Origin: Lachnospiraceae bacterium AC2028 | Lineage (GTDB): Bacteria > Bacillota > Clostridia > Lachnospirales > Lachnospiraceae | Assembly (NCBI GenBank): GCA_000702685.1 | Contig: JNJD01000006.1 | Coordinates: 124,001 to 188,000, forward strand | DNA: 64,000 nucleotides | Reading direction: 5' to 3' | Part shown: piece by piece, positions 1-9,694 of the stretch | How positions within the stretch are numbered: position 1 is the stretch's first letter | Layout: each line of letters opens with the position of its first letter | Notes under the pieces: generated by a model | Databases searched by the model: none | Told to the model about the DNA's origin: nothing | What the model saw: the letters and a program-made list of their open reading frames with translations, nothing else | Translations under genes and position numbers: made by a program

Positions 1-129
1 AACGGTAATTGCCTGTGCGCCGGAATCCACGGAATTTTCAACCAGTTCCTTGACAACATTAAAGGGACGTTCAACAACTTCGCCCGCAGATATCCTGTCT
101 ATGGTTTCTTTGTTCAGAACCCTGATCAT
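1..129 (-). CDS. mutL: DNA mismatch repair protein MutL, N-terminal fragment (cut by window edge)
   Basis: Only the first 43 codons are inside the window. They read [20 protein letters not shown] and continue into [11 protein letters not shown], the opening strand and first ATP-binding helix (with the catalytic Glu and metal-binding Asn) of the GHKL ATPase of MutL. MutL is the matchmaker that couples MutS mismatch recognition to strand incision; in Firmicutes lacking MutH it carries its own endonuclease domain, which would lie outside the window. The ATG overlaps the TGA of mutS by four bases (ATGA), so the two are translationally coupled. The rest of the gene continues beyond position 1. Confidence 0.95.
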   Translation of the reverse strand, partial: MIRVLNKETIDRISAGEVVERPFNVVKELVENSVDSGAQAITV

Positions 130-2792
130 ATCCTGTACCTGTTCTTAACTTTATTCTGCAGCCTGTAAAGCGTATTAAGCGCATCGAGCGGGGTAAGATT
201 CGAAATATCGATATCTTCGATCTCCTTAAGCACATCCTCATCCGATACAAGATCAAAGAATGAAAGCTGACCTGAATCAACTTCATCAGGCTTTGTGACC
301 TTTTTAGACTTTGTACTTCCCTGATCACCCACAGCAATGGATTCAACCACGGATGAGATATCCTGAAGAGCAAGAGAAGAAGCAATCTCCCCGGCCCTGT
401 CAATGACCATATCGGGAACTCCCGCAAGCCTTGCGACCTGAATTCCGTAGCTTCTGTCTGCGCCGCCTTTTACGATCTTTCTCAGAAATACGATATCATC
501 TCCGCTTTCCTTAACCGCAATGCAGTAATTATGTACATTGTCGATCTTACCCTCAAGCTCGGTAAGTTCATGATAATGCGTAGCAAATAAAGTCTTTGCT
601 CCGAGAAGTTTTTTGTTGGCAATATGCTCGGTCACTGCCCACGCAATTGCAAGTCCGTCAAATGTGGAAGTGCCCCTGCCTATCTCATCAAGAATAAGCA
701 GACTCTTTGAAGTGGCGTTTCTGAGTATATTGGAAACCTCATTCATCTCGATCATGAAAGTGGACTGTCCGCTTGCCAGATCATCGGATGCTCCGACTCT
801 GGTAAAGATCCTGTCGACCACACAGATATCCGCACTCGTAGCTGGAACAAAACAGCCTATCTGAGCCATGAGCACGATAAGTGCAGTCTGTCTCATATAG
901 GTGGATTTGCCTGCCATATTGGGTCCTGTGATAATGCTTACAAGATTGCTCTGGTTATCCAGGTATGTATCATTTGAAACAAAGAGTTCTCCACCGAGCA
1001 TTTTCTCGACTACGGGATGTCTTCCTTCCTTGATATTGATGATGCCCTTTGAATTGATATGGGGCCTTACATATCTGTTAACTTCCGATACATATGCAAG
1101 ATCGGAAAGAACATCAAGATAAGCAACGCTCCTTGCGGTCTTGAGAATTCTTTCACTTTCGGCTGATATTGAATTTCTGATATTTACAAAAACATCATAT
1201 TCAAGATTTCTTATCTTTTCTTCTGCGTTAAGAACGGTATCTTCGAGTTCCTTAAGAGCTGCGGAAGTAAATCTTTCGCAGTTAGTAAGAGTCTGTCTTC
1301 TGATATAGTCATCGGGTATCTTATCAAGGAATGAATTGGTTATCTCAAAATAATATCCGAAAGCCTTATGATACTTTATCTTAAGACCTTTGATACCCGT
1401 TCTTTCTTTTTCGGATTCTTCAAGCTGTGCGAGCCATTTCTTGCCTTCGGTCTTGGCCACCCTGAGCTTATCTATTTCTTCATCGAATCCGTCCTTGATG
1501 ATATCTCCGTCTCTGATGGTAAGCGGAGGTTCATCCTTTATTGAGGCGGTAATGAGTGATTCGATATCGGCTAAAGGATCAAAATCCGACCTGATCTCAT
1601 CGATCATGGCGGAATGCATATCTGATATAGCTGTGATCATATGAGGAAGCATCCGAAGCGAGGATGCAAGGCTTATAAGGTCCCTGGGATTGGCACTTCC
1701 GAAGCTGACTCTGGCAAGAAGTCTTTCAAGGTCATATACGGGATTAAGATATTCCCTGAGTTCATCCCTGCAGATTGCATTCTTAAAAAACTCTTCTATC
1801 GCATCCTGTCTTTTTATGATCTCAGCATCGTCGATAAGAGGCTCTTCAAGGAATGTTCTCAAAAGTCTTCCGCCCATTGCTGTCTTGGTCCTGTCAAGAA
1901 CACCGAGAAGGGAACCTTTTTTCTGTTTATCACGTATTGTTTCGGTAAGCTCGAGATTTCTTCTGGAACAAGAATCGAGCATCATGAATTTCTTGGCGAT
2001 ATAAGGATGGATCTGCGTGATATTATTCAGACTTGTCTTCTGTGTATCATGAAGATAAAGGAGCGTCGCTCCCGCTGCAAGAACCCCGGGGATCATGGAA
2101 TCAAGTCCAAGGCCGATAAGACTCTTTACCTTGAACTGAAGAAGAACTTCACCGACAGCGGTCTTTTCATCAAAAAGCGCATTATCAAGAACGGTTACGG
2201 GGATCTGATATCTTTCCTTTATCGAATTAAGAAGATCGCTCTGGACGGAAAATGCATTGTTACATATAAGTTCAGAAGGTGAAAACCTGCTGAGATAATC
2301 ATTTATCTCACCGGGATGAGAAAGTTCGGATACAAGAAACTCTCCCGTCGAGATATCAACTACGCTCACACCGGTTCCGTTATCCTGGTAACATATGCAC
2401 ATAAGATAATTGTTTCTTCCGGAATCAAGAGCAAGCATATTCATATTGGTTCCGGGAGTAACAACCTTAATGACCTCACGCTTTACAAGTCCCTTTGCAA
2501 GCTTGGGATCTTCAACCTGTTCGCATATCGCTACTTTATAACCCTTTGATACAAGTCTGGATATATAAGAATCTGCGGCATGAAAAGGAACACCGCACAT
2601 AGGCGCTCTCTCTTCGAGACCGCATGCTTTACCGGTAAGAGTCAGTTCAAGTTCCTTCGATACGAGAACCGCATCGTCAAAGAACATCTCGTAAAAATCC
2701 CCGATGCGGTAGAAAAGAAGGCAGTCGGAATACTGCTTCTTCGTTTCGAGATAATTTTGCATCATGGGGGATACGTCGTTAATGTCAGGCAT
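126..2792 (-). CDS. mutS: DNA mismatch repair protein MutS
   Basis: Full-length MutS (888 aa; family usually 850-900). The N-terminal mismatch-binding domain carries the wedge motif in GDFYEMF near residue 32; connector, lever (with the [11 protein letters not shown] clamp segment) and ATPase domains follow. The ABC-type ATPase has Walker [11 protein letters not shown] near residue 620, Walker [14 protein letters not shown] and the FATHYHEL switch. It recognises base mismatches after replication as a dimer and recruits MutL. The start ATG has an AAAGGA ribosome site just upstream. It is the canonical MutS1; a second, unrelated-role MutS-like ATPase is encoded at 10031-11728. It lies between miaB (180 bases upstream) and mutL (four-base overlap). 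Confidence 0.97.
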   Translation of the reverse strand: MPDINDVSPMMQNYLETKKQYSDCLLFYRIGDFYEMFFDDAVLVSKELELTLTGKACGLEERAPMCGVPFHAADSYISRLVSKGYKVAICEQVEDPKLAKGLVKREVIKVVTPGTNMNMLALDSGRNNYLMCICYQDNGTGVSVVDISTGEFLVSELSHPGEINDYLSRFSPSELICNNAFSVQSDLLNSIKERYQIPVTVLDNALFDEKTAVGEVLLQFKVKSLIGLGLDSMIPGVLAAGATLLYLHDTQKTSLNNITQIHPYIAKKFMMLDSCSRRNLELTETIRDKQKKGSLLGVLDRTKTAMGGRLLRTFLEEPLIDDAEIIKRQDAIEEFFKNAICRDELREYLNPVYDLERLLARVSFGSANPRDLISLASSLRMLPHMITAISDMHSAMIDEIRSDFDPLADIESLITASIKDEPPLTIRDGDIIKDGFDEEIDKLRVAKTEGKKWLAQLEESEKERTGIKGLKIKYHKAFGYYFEITNSFLDKIPDDYIRRQTLTNCERFTSAALKELEDTVLNAEEKIRNLEYDVFVNIRNSISAESERILKTARSVAYLDVLSDLAYVSEVNRYVRPHINSKGIINIKEGRHPVVEKMLGGELFVSNDTYLDNQSNLVSIITGPNMAGKSTYMRQTALIVLMAQIGCFVPATSADICVVDRIFTRVGASDDLASGQSTFMIEMNEVSNILRNATSKSLLILDEIGRGTSTFDGLAIAWAVTEHIANKKLLGAKTLFATHYHELTELEGKIDNVHNYCIAVKESGDDIVFLRKIVKGGADRSYGIQVARLAGVPDMVIDRAGEIASSLALQDISSVVESIAVGDQGSTKSKKVTKPDEVDSGQLSFFDLVSDEDVLKEIEDIDISNLTPLDALNTLYRLQNKVKNRYRI

Positions 2793-2814
2793 ATTCTAAA
2801 TCCTTTAAAAGTGA

Positions 2815-2970
2815 CGCTGTGCCTAGCGTTGCATATAACTTTTCGGGATGCGCTTATCGCCCTGTCCTCGCGTAGCGGATACTAAGCTCATTCTTGCTTC
2901 GCTTCGAATTCGCTAAGTACCGACGCTCGGGAGGTCCCGAAAAGTTATATACATCGCTCTCACAGCTGTT
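2815..2970. repeat. Large imperfect palindromic intergenic element between miaB and mutS
   Basis: The 180-base gap is dominated by an inverted repeat. A perfect 16-base arm at 2833-2848 (atataacttttcggga) is mirrored at 2935-2950. Weaker complementarity continues outward (gctgtg near both outer ends, agcg on both sides) and inward (gatactaagc near 2877-2887 against the complement of gctaagtacc near 2912-2921). The element is richer in CG/TCG steps than the flanking genes. It has the size and shape of a non-autonomous palindromic intergenic repeat that can fold in RNA inside the degV-miaB-mutS transcript. I see no second copy in the window and no transposase. Confidence 0.7.
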
Positions 2971-2972
2971 TA

Positions 2973-4394
2973 TTACAATTTATCAGCAATACTTCCCATA
3001 TAGTAGAATCCTCGGCATTCGTCCAGGCGGACATTAACGATCTGTCCGATCATATCGAGAGAGCCCGGGAAGTGGACGATCATGTTGTTGGAAAGACGTC
3101 CGGTCACATAGCCTTCAAGCGAAGTATTGGGTTCTTCGACCAGCGCGGGAAGTGTTTGTCCCTGCCAGCGGAGGCTTTGTTTTTTTGCATTTTCCTGAAC
3201 GCATTTAAGAACTCTGTCAAAGGATTCCTTTACAAGCGCATCGGGGACCTGGTCCTCTCTGGATGCAGCCGGAGTTCCCATTCTCTTGGAATAGATGAAT
3301 GTAAATGCATTATCATATTCGACTTTATTGATTACGTCTATGGTGTCATCCACATCGGCGGAGGTTTCACCCGGAAATCCGACCATGATATCCGTCGAAA
3401 GAGCTATATCGGGTATCTCATCCTTGATATGAAGAGCAAGATCGAGATATTTCTCTTTGGTATATCTTCTGTTCATCTCCTTAAGAACCCTTGTCGAACC
3501 GGACTGAAGAGGAAGATGAAGATGTCTGCAGATTTTTTCGTTTCCCTTAATTGTCTGAATGAGTTCCTCGGAAAGGTCCTTGGGATGTGAAGTCATGAAC
3601 CTGACTCTTTCTATACCGTCTATATCGCATACCCGCTTAAGAAGCTCGGGGAAAGAAATCTCTCCGTCAATTCCGTTTCCGTAAGAATTGACATTCTGTC
3701 CGAGGAGCATTACTTCCTTTACACCGCTCTTTTGAAGCTTTACGATCTCTTCAAGGATATCAGCGCTTTCCCTCGATCTTTCCCTGCCGCGGACATGGGG
3801 AACGATACAGTAAGTGCAGAAATTATTGCATCCGAACATGATATTGACCCCGGATTTAAAGGGGTATTTTCTTATAACGGGAAGATCTTCAACGATATTA
3901 TCCGAATGATCGACGATCTCACATATATGCCTTTCACCGGAAAGCAGTCTGTTAAGATATTCGGGAAATGCATAGAGATTATGAGTTCCGAAAATAAGGT
4001 CAACGAATGAATAAGATTTTTTGATCTTTTCAAGTGCCGAAGGTTCCTGAGGAAGGCATCCGCAGATTCCGACAAGCATATCGGGATTTTTCTTTTTTCT
4101 GTACAATGCTTCACCGAGATGTCCGTAAAGCTTCTGGTTGGCATTATCCCTGACGGTGCAGGTATTATACAAAACAAAGTCGGCATCCTCGGTGTCTTCC
4201 AGAAGTTCAAATCCGGAAGCCGCAAGAATACCGGCCAGTTTCTCCGAATCACGCGCATTCATCTGACATCCGAAGGTAATAACGGATGCAGTAAGCCTTT
4301 TGCCCGATTCGCTTTCTTTATTAAGTGTCAGATTGAGAGATTTATTTATAAATTCTCTCTGGGTAAGTGTTGCTGTTACATCTGTCTGTTTCAT
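2973..4394 (-). CDS. miaB: tRNA-2-methylthio-N6-dimethylallyladenosine synthase MiaB
   Basis: Radical-SAM methylthiotransferase that adds a methylthio group to i6A37 of tRNAs reading UNN codons. The N-terminal UPF0004 domain (FGCQMNARDSE, then NTCTVRDNA and GICGCLPQ) supplies the three cysteines of the auxiliary 4Fe-4S cluster; the radical-SAM motif is CNNFCTYCIVPHVRGRERSR, and a TRAM-like tail closes the protein. The open frame extends to 4436, but I choose the ATG at 4394 (473 aa), which follows an AGGGCG site and sits after the degV stop at 4405, avoiding a 30-base overlap. The extra upstream residues lack any family similarity. It lies ahead of mutS-mutL, a common Firmicutes arrangement. 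Confidence 0.94.
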   Translation of the reverse strand: MKQTDVTATLTQREFINKSLNLTLNKESESGKRLTASVITFGCQMNARDSEKLAGILAASGFELLEDTEDADFVLYNTCTVRDNANQKLYGHLGEALYRKKKNPDMLVGICGCLPQEPSALEKIKKSYSFVDLIFGTHNLYAFPEYLNRLLSGERHICEIVDHSDNIVEDLPVIRKYPFKSGVNIMFGCNNFCTYCIVPHVRGRERSRESADILEEIVKLQKSGVKEVMLLGQNVNSYGNGIDGEISFPELLKRVCDIDGIERVRFMTSHPKDLSEELIQTIKGNEKICRHLHLPLQSGSTRVLKEMNRRYTKEKYLDLALHIKDEIPDIALSTDIMVGFPGETSADVDDTIDVINKVEYDNAFTFIYSKRMGTPAASREDQVPDALVKESFDRVLKCVQENAKKQSLRWQGQTLPALVEEPNTSLEGYVTGRLSNNMIVHFPGSLDMIGQIVNVRLDECRGFYYMGSIADKL

Positions 4395-4404
4395 AACGCC
4401 CTTT

Positions 4405-5271
4405 TCAGGAGCGTGTTTCTCCGAAATAACCGGCAAGGCAGATGGTAGGTCCCGTATGAGTTCCTATCATAGGTCCTATCTGATTGACCATAAATTTCTT
4501 GAAGCCTAAACGCTCCTCTATCTTATTTTTCAGATACTCAGCATCCTCGGGACAATTGCCGTGAGCGATCATAATGATCTCATTCATGTCACGGTAAGAA
4601 CCCATATGCTCTTCCATATAATCAACTATATGATCAAGGCTCTTTTTACGGCCTCTGATCTTACCGCCGGCATCAAGGGTACCTTCATTATTTACGGTAA
4701 TGAAAGGCTTGATCGCAGCGATCGTTCCGATGATCGCACTGGTCTTGGATACTCTTCCGCCTCTCCAAAGATCCATGAGATTATCAACAGTTATTGCAAG
4801 GCAGCCGTGAACGGCATTTTCTCTCGCAAACGCAACAACCTCATCAAAACTTTTTCCGGCCTGTCTCATAGCAGCGGCTTTATAGATCAAAAGCATCTCT
4901 CCGAGTGAACCGGTAAGTGTATCTACAACCTCAATCCTCTTGCCGGGATATTTTTCCATCACTTCTCTTGCACCAACAACAAGACTCTGGTAAGTTCCCG
5001 AAAGACCGGATGATATGCAGATGAAAAGAAATTCATCCGCATCGGAGATTCTTTCTTCAAAGAAAGCTTTTGCCTGATCGGGATTGATCTGTGATGTAGT
5101 CGGCTTGGCACCGGCAGCGAGCATTTCGTAGAACTTATCCTTCTTAAGCTCGACTCCCTGATTATACACCACACCATCTATAATAGTGGCAAGGTTTAAT
5201 GTTTCGATATTATATTCCCTGGCAAACTCCTCAGGAATATCCGAGCCGTTATCCGTATATATCTTAAACAT
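4405..5271 (-). CDS. DegV family fatty-acid-binding protein
   Basis: 288 aa, typical for the DegV/EDD fold. The N-terminal signature (DNGSDIPEEFAREYNI) and the TTSQINPDQ loop, whose Thr-Ser contact the carboxylate of a bound fatty acid, are visible; the C-terminal lobe has a glycine-rich INNEGTLDAGGKIRG segment (read VNNEGTLDAGGKIRGR). Family members such as FakB bind fatty acids for phosphorylation by FakA, but many DegV paralogues in clostridia have no assigned partner and no fakA lies nearby, so the substrate is inferred only at family level. The ATG follows CCGGAGGTATGAT, a strong ribosome site. Confidence 0.88.
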   Translation of the reverse strand: MFKIYTDNGSDIPEEFAREYNIETLNLATIIDGVVYNQGVELKKDKFYEMLAAGAKPTTSQINPDQAKAFFEERISDADEFLFICISSGLSGTYQSLVVGAREVMEKYPGKRIEVVDTLTGSLGEMLLIYKAAAMRQAGKSFDEVVAFARENAVHGCLAITVDNLMDLWRGGRVSKTSAIIGTIAAIKPFITVNNEGTLDAGGKIRGRKKSLDHIVDYMEEHMGSYRDMNEIIMIAHGNCPEDAEYLKNKIEERLGFKKFMVNQIGPMIGTHTGPTICLAGYFGETRS

Positions 5272-5399
5272 ATCATACCTCCGGAAAAATTAGGTTTTAC
5301 CCCAAAATACACCGTAAGATATAATACATCAAACAGATATCAAAAAACAATTAAAATATTATAAAATATCATGTTACATAGTTTGGAATTCTATGTTTG
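5272..5399 (-). promoter_or_regulatory. degV upstream region with a probable promoter and a weak dut 3' hairpin
   Basis: This AT-rich gap separates dut from degV. Reading the minus strand, a small stem (acatag/ctatgt, 5376-5396) follows dut and precedes a T-rich stretch, a weak terminator at best. Closer to degV a TATTAT box with a TTGTTT about 18 bases upstream is a plausible promoter; TATATC just after it is an alternative -10. Neither hexamer pair is strong, so the promoter is a suggestion from position and composition. Confidence 0.4.
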
Positions 5400-5906
5400 T
5401 TATTTTCCTGTGCTTCCGAAACCACCGTTCCTTACGCCCTCGCATTCATCATCCTCGGTGATTCCGTAGGGTATGAATATAGCCTGGGCAAAGGCATCTC
5501 CTTCTTTAAGCGAAACACTCTTGCCTTCTTTGGAATCGTTGGTCATCTTAACAAAGATATGCCCTTCGTTATCGGAAAAATAATAGTCACTGTCGATGAT
5601 CCCGACCGTGTTGTTGAGCTGCAATCTGAATTTAAATCCAAGCCCGCTTCTCGGAAAAACACACAGCATCCAGTCTTCAAGCATGCTGGCTCTGATACCG
5701 GTTGGAATCTTAACGGTTTCACCGGGAGCAAGATCAAAATCAAGAGTGGACTTTATATCATATCCCGCACTTCCCTTTGTGGCTCTCGTGGGAAGCTGGA
5801 TGCGGTCATATTTTTCTTTAAGCATGAGTTCATCATCACAGATGCCTTCCATGCCCGCCTTAAACTGTTCAAAACTTACTTTTTCAAATTTTCCGACTCT
5901 GGTCAT
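5400..5906 (-). CDS. dut: dUTP diphosphatase (trimeric dUTPase)
   Basis: Hydrolyses dUTP to dUMP and pyrophosphate, keeping uracil out of DNA and feeding dTMP synthesis. The five trimeric-dUTPase motifs are present in order: GSAGYDIKS, PRSGLGFK, GIIDSDYYFSDNEGH (motif III with an extra turn, as in several Firmicutes enzymes), GDAFAQAIFIP and the C-terminal lid NGGFGSTGK. The protein is 168 aa from the ATG at 5906, which follows AAAGGAGAACAAA; the frame is open to 5996 but that part overlaps nrdG and is not family-like. It is 11 bases after nrdG, forming a dNTP-supply operon with nrdD and nrdG. Confidence 0.93.
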   Translation of the reverse strand: MTRVGKFEKVSFEQFKAGMEGICDDELMLKEKYDRIQLPTRATKGSAGYDIKSTLDFDLAPGETVKIPTGIRASMLEDWMLCVFPRSGLGFKFRLQLNNTVGIIDSDYYFSDNEGHIFVKMTNDSKEGKSVSLKEGDAFAQAIFIPYGITEDDECEGVRNGGFGSTGK

Positions 5907-5917
5907 TTTGTTCTCCT

Positions 5918-6478
5918 TTAATACATACAGGGTACGCCGGATCTTGAGCTTCCGTGTACGGAATCCGGATCGAGCACCGAATAATGATCGGGACAATGAA
6001 TCTTTACTTCTCCTGTTTCAAGCGATTCCTTAACATCGATAACGCGCTGATTGGAACTGCCTTTCCAGCATAGAGTTACATCCTTGAGATTTTTATCGAA
6101 TGGTCCGTCAACAACAACATCGACATATTTCATAAGGGTAAGATGCTTTATATCTTCCCAGAGATCACCGGTATAAAGCCATACAGTCTTACCGGGAAAC
6201 TCATCTTTAAAAGACTTGAGAAGCTGTTCGACATCAGCAATATTTCCGGGATAAAGAGGATCGCCTCCGCTTAATGTAAGACCGGAAATATAATCTCTCG
6301 AAAGAAGATCGAAAAGCTCTTTCCTGGCTTCATCATCAAAATATATGCCGCTGTCGGGTTCCCAGGTCTGGGGATTCTGGCAGCCGCTGCACATATGGCT
6401 GCATCCGCTGACCCACAGAACGACTCTGAGACCGTCACCGTTCTTCATATCATCTTTTGTAATATCATGATATCTCAT
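5918..6478 (-). CDS. nrdG: Anaerobic ribonucleoside-triphosphate reductase activating protein
   Basis: Radical-SAM activase that installs the glycyl radical on NrdD. The cluster motif CSHMCSGCQNPQTW (C-x3-C-x2-C) is at about residues 27-40, followed by the SAM-binding LSGGDPL. From the ATG at 6478 the protein is 186 aa, slightly longer than the usual 155-180. That ATG overlaps the nrdD stop by one base (TAATG), so translation is coupled. The open frame runs on to 6604 but the additional residues are the nrdD tail in another frame. dut follows 11 bases downstream. Confidence 0.95.
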   Translation of the reverse strand: MRYHDITKDDMKNGDGLRVVLWVSGCSHMCSGCQNPQTWEPDSGIYFDDEARKELFDLLSRDYISGLTLSGGDPLYPGNIADVEQLLKSFKDEFPGKTVWLYTGDLWEDIKHLTLMKYVDVVVDGPFDKNLKDVTLCWKGSSNQRVIDVKESLETGEVKIHCPDHYSVLDPDSVHGSSRSGVPCMY

Positions 6479-8646
6479 TACATTGATCTTCTTTCCGAAA
6501 TCTCGATCATCTTGGCATCGTTTAGCCTTGTATCTCCGTGCGTCCTTGAATATGAAAGATATCCGTTCATCCTGTCGATCTTGGTCAGGTTCCTGCTTCC
6601 GCATACGGGACAGACATCCATGGAAAGCTCTTCATGACCGCAATCATCACAATATGAAAGTGACAGATTGACTCCTTCATAGAATCCCATCTTCATTGCA
6701 CGTCTGATCAGAGTCTTGATGGCATCCAGATTATAATCGACGGGATACTTTACATACTGTATCTTGCCTCCGTTGAAAAGATCCCAGAATCTCTTCTCGT
6801 AATCCTGTTTCTCGATCGGAGTGATATTTTCGGTAACATGGCAGTGAAAAGAATTCGATACATATTCCCTGTCGGATACGCCTTCTATGATACCGAATTT
6901 CTTGCGGAACTGTTTGACCTGAAGTCCGCAGAGATTTTCAGCGGGAGTTCCGTAGATTGCATAAAGCCTGTGGTCTTCTTTCTTGAACTGAGCAATTTTT
7001 TCATTTATATGTCTCATGACCTCAAGAGAAAACTCCGCATCTTCGGTAAGGGATTTACCGTTATAAAGTCTCTGCAGTTCATTGAGTGCGGTAATGCCGA
7101 ATGAAGCGGTTGCGGAATCAAGAAGAGGTTTGATCTTATCCGACAGCCGGAGATTGCCGCCTCTGAAACCTCCCATGCAATATGCGAGCGGATTGGTTGA
7201 AGCCTTCATCTCACCAAGATAAGAATATGTTCTCTGATGAAGATTTCTTATGAGCTCCAGATAATAATCCAGGATCTCATAGAAATCCCTGTTTTCTTTT
7301 CTGCTGCGCGCAAGTATCATCGGAAGATGAAGCGATACGACACCGATATTGAAACGTCCGACGTATACGGGAGTATCGTTTTCATCCGCAGGTTCTATGC
7401 CGCCTCTTTCGAACCAGGGTGAGAGAAAAGCCCTGCATCCCATGGGGGATATAATCTTGCCGTACTTTTTATATATCGAAGGAACATATCCTTCACCCGT
7501 TAGCGAAAGATAATCGGGATACATTGTCTTGGAAGAACACCTGACCGCAAGCTCGAATATATCCTCGAGTTCTCCTCCCTCACCGTGAAGTTTTTCATCA
7601 TATAGGAAAACTATCTTAGGGAAAAGAACGGGTTTCTTCCTGCCCTTCTTTCCCTGTCCTTCCATATGAACCTTGAGAAGTGCTCTGGTAGCCATCTTCT
7701 GGAAATCGGACGTTCCCGTTCCGGCAGTGACAGTTATGAAAGGATAGTCTCCGCGGCTGGATGCTACAGTATTGAATTTATATTCCCAGCCCTGGAAACC
7801 CTGTTCGAATTCTCTTTCAACATCCGCAAGTGCAGCATCGGCCGCTTTCTTTTCGTCGACTCCGAGATCGATATACTTTTTGTATTTCTTGTCATAAGAA
7901 AGCTTTGCGTAAGGTTCGAGAGTATATTCGACGGAAGGAATGGTGAATCCTCCGTACTGCTGGCTGGCAGCGGAAAGAACAATGTCACCCATAACGTCAA
8001 AAGCGGTATCGAGAGACTTGGGCTGGTTATACCAGATATTTCCCATCTCAAAGCCGTCCTTAAGTACCGAAGCGATATCAAAAAGACAGCAGTTCATGGT
8101 ATCTCTTCTTGATGACATATCGTGTATGTATATATATCCGTCACGGCATGCCTGAATCTCTTCCGTGGTAAGGAAGAATTTCATATAAAGCTCTTTATTG
8201 AGCTGATTGAATATAAGACTTCTTTTGGTGGAGACAAGCGCGGAATCGGTGTTGGAATTTTCCTTGTCACCGATGTACATGATGGACTGGGACTTTTTAT
8301 ATACATCATCGAGCATGCGGACAAAGTCCTGCTTATAATTACGGTAATCGCGATAGCTTTTTGCAACTATGGGCTTTACCTGTTCGAGGACTTCCTCGAC
8401 GATATTGTGCATTCTGGGAATGGGGATCTCGTTTTCACCGAGTTCATCCACTTTGGAAATTATAAGAGTACAGATCTTTCTGTTTTCATCATCGGAAAAT
8501 TCGGTAAGGGCTCTGTAAGCACTTTTGCTGACTGCATTAATAACCTTCTGAACATTGAACGCTTCGCGCGAACCGTCCTTCTTGATCACATACACTTCAG
8601 CGGAAGGTTTATAGATCTTACCGTAATCGATGCTTTGTTCAGACAT
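6478..8646 (-). CDS. nrdD: Anaerobic (class III) ribonucleoside-triphosphate reductase
   Basis: Reduces NTPs to dNTPs under anoxia using a glycyl radical. Order of parts in 722 aa: an N-terminal ATP-cone (KKDGSREAFNVQKVINAV) for allosteric control, the ten-stranded barrel with catalytic cysteines in MNCCLF and GCRAFLSPW, a C-terminal zinc site built from CDDCG and CPVCG, and the glycyl-radical loop RMNGYLSYSR. The usual Cys/Thr/Val before the Gly-Tyr-Leu is Asn here. It begins 17 bases after the WYL regulator gene and overlaps nrdG. It is the only ribonucleotide reductase in the window and supports an obligately anaerobic lifestyle. Confidence 0.96.
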   Translation of the reverse strand: MSEQSIDYGKIYKPSAEVYVIKKDGSREAFNVQKVINAVSKSAYRALTEFSDDENRKICTLIISKVDELGENEIPIPRMHNIVEEVLEQVKPIVAKSYRDYRNYKQDFVRMLDDVYKKSQSIMYIGDKENSNTDSALVSTKRSLIFNQLNKELYMKFFLTTEEIQACRDGYIYIHDMSSRRDTMNCCLFDIASVLKDGFEMGNIWYNQPKSLDTAFDVMGDIVLSAASQQYGGFTIPSVEYTLEPYAKLSYDKKYKKYIDLGVDEKKAADAALADVEREFEQGFQGWEYKFNTVASSRGDYPFITVTAGTGTSDFQKMATRALLKVHMEGQGKKGRKKPVLFPKIVFLYDEKLHGEGGELEDIFELAVRCSSKTMYPDYLSLTGEGYVPSIYKKYGKIISPMGCRAFLSPWFERGGIEPADENDTPVYVGRFNIGVVSLHLPMILARSRKENRDFYEILDYYLELIRNLHQRTYSYLGEMKASTNPLAYCMGGFRGGNLRLSDKIKPLLDSATASFGITALNELQRLYNGKSLTEDAEFSLEVMRHINEKIAQFKKEDHRLYAIYGTPAENLCGLQVKQFRKKFGIIEGVSDREYVSNSFHCHVTENITPIEKQDYEKRFWDLFNGGKIQYVKYPVDYNLDAIKTLIRRAMKMGFYEGVNLSLSYCDDCGHEELSMDVCPVCGSRNLTKIDRMNGYLSYSRTHGDTRLNDAKMIEISERRSM

Positions 8647-8663
8647 TTTCTCTCTCCGAAATA

Positions 8664-9632
8664 TTAATATAATTTGATCAGATCTTTTAAAAACGATCTG
8701 TATGAACTGACAACGGAATCAGGTGAAACAAGCTTTACGTCACCGCCGAGCCCCGAAAGCCATCCGTAGAACTGATTGCTGACATAGCATTTGGTCCTGA
8801 CAAGAATACGTCCTTTATCACCCGGGCGCTGTTTGACATCCGTACCGAATCTGTCATAAGCGATACCGATAAGTTCCTCGGGAAAATCAAGAGTAACAGT
8901 CTCCTGTTTTCCTCCGTACATTGAAAAAGTGCTTTCCAGATATTCGGACATATCCAGACTTTCAAATTCTTCCCTGCCGTTTCTCAAAGAATCCGTGACG
9001 GAAACATTTCTCATCTTGTCGACTCTGAAATGCTTCATCTTGCCGGCTGCATCATCGTAAGCCATAAGATAATAATTCTGATCCTGCCAGATAAGTGCCC
9101 AGGGGCTTAAGATCCTGATCTTATCTCCCTTTGTCACAAGCTTTTTATTTGCACCCCAGACAAGATATTCAAAGCTTACCTGTTTATTATCCTGTATCGC
9201 CCTCGAAAGAGAATCAACGTTATAAAGCACATCTTCATTGGGCGTTTTTGAATCGGATGAATAAATCTGTCTGGTTATCGATGAAGCCTGACTTTCACTG
9301 GTCAGAGTTTTAAGCTTTCCCGCCAGGACTTTGGTCTTTTGAGATGAAATGAATTTTGAAGAATAAACGGCATCAACAAGGAGCCTGATCTCAACATCTT
9401 CAAAATCACGTGACAAGAGCTTATATCCGCCGCCCGGTTCATGAATGATATCAACACCGGCATCCGTAAGGGAATTAATATCATCATAAAGAGTCTTTCT
9501 GTCGCACTTTAATCCTTCCGCAGAAATACGCTCAAGGATATCGGCAGCTTTCAGTGCATGATCTTCATCGGTATTCTTTTTCAGGATATCAAGAATAAGA
9601 AGTATCCTGGTCTTATTGTTATATGTGTTCAA
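8664..9632 (-). CDS. WYL-domain transcriptional regulator (YafY type)
   Basis: 322 aa with an N-terminal DeoR-like winged helix (ADILERISAEGLKCDRKTLYDDI, about residues 24-60) and a WYL ligand-sensing domain (residues about 140-220, SPWALIWQDQNYYLMAYD), then a WCX-like C-terminus. WYL proteins bind nucleic-acid-type ligands or nucleotides and control defence, DNA repair or metabolic genes. The start codon is TTG at 9632 behind AGGTGTGC; no in-frame ATG is near. A terminator lies just upstream at 9653-9690. nrdD starts 17 bases downstream, so this regulator may control the nrdD-nrdG-dut operon; that is inference from position. Confidence 0.88.
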   Translation of the reverse strand: MNTYNNKTRILLILDILKKNTDEDHALKAADILERISAEGLKCDRKTLYDDINSLTDAGVDIIHEPGGGYKLLSRDFEDVEIRLLVDAVYSSKFISSQKTKVLAGKLKTLTSESQASSITRQIYSSDSKTPNEDVLYNVDSLSRAIQDNKQVSFEYLVWGANKKLVTKGDKIRILSPWALIWQDQNYYLMAYDDAAGKMKHFRVDKMRNVSVTDSLRNGREEFESLDMSEYLESTFSMYGGKQETVTLDFPEELIGIAYDRFGTDVKQRPGDKGRILVRTKCYVSNQFYGWLSGLGGDVKLVSPDSVVSSYRSFLKDLIKLY

Positions 9633-9652
9633 AGCACACCTGTCCCATTAAA

Positions 9653-9690
9653 AAATATAAGGATACGGGTTTACACGTATCCTTAAAAAA
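9653..9690 (-). terminator. Intrinsic terminator downstream of the 63-aa membrane protein gene
   Basis: On the minus strand AAGGATACG pairs with CGTATCCTT around an eight-base loop (9658-9683 region), followed by ATATTTTTT. It ends transcripts of the small gene at 9695-9886 and leaves only about 20 bases before the TTG start of the WYL gene, so readthrough or a promoter inside that spacer would be needed for the regulator. Confidence 0.8.
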
Positions 9691-9694
9691 CACC

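Noticed and set aside
1641-2282. 213-aa plus-strand frame opposite mutS
   Set aside because: Antisense shadow of mutS lever/connector region without domain features.
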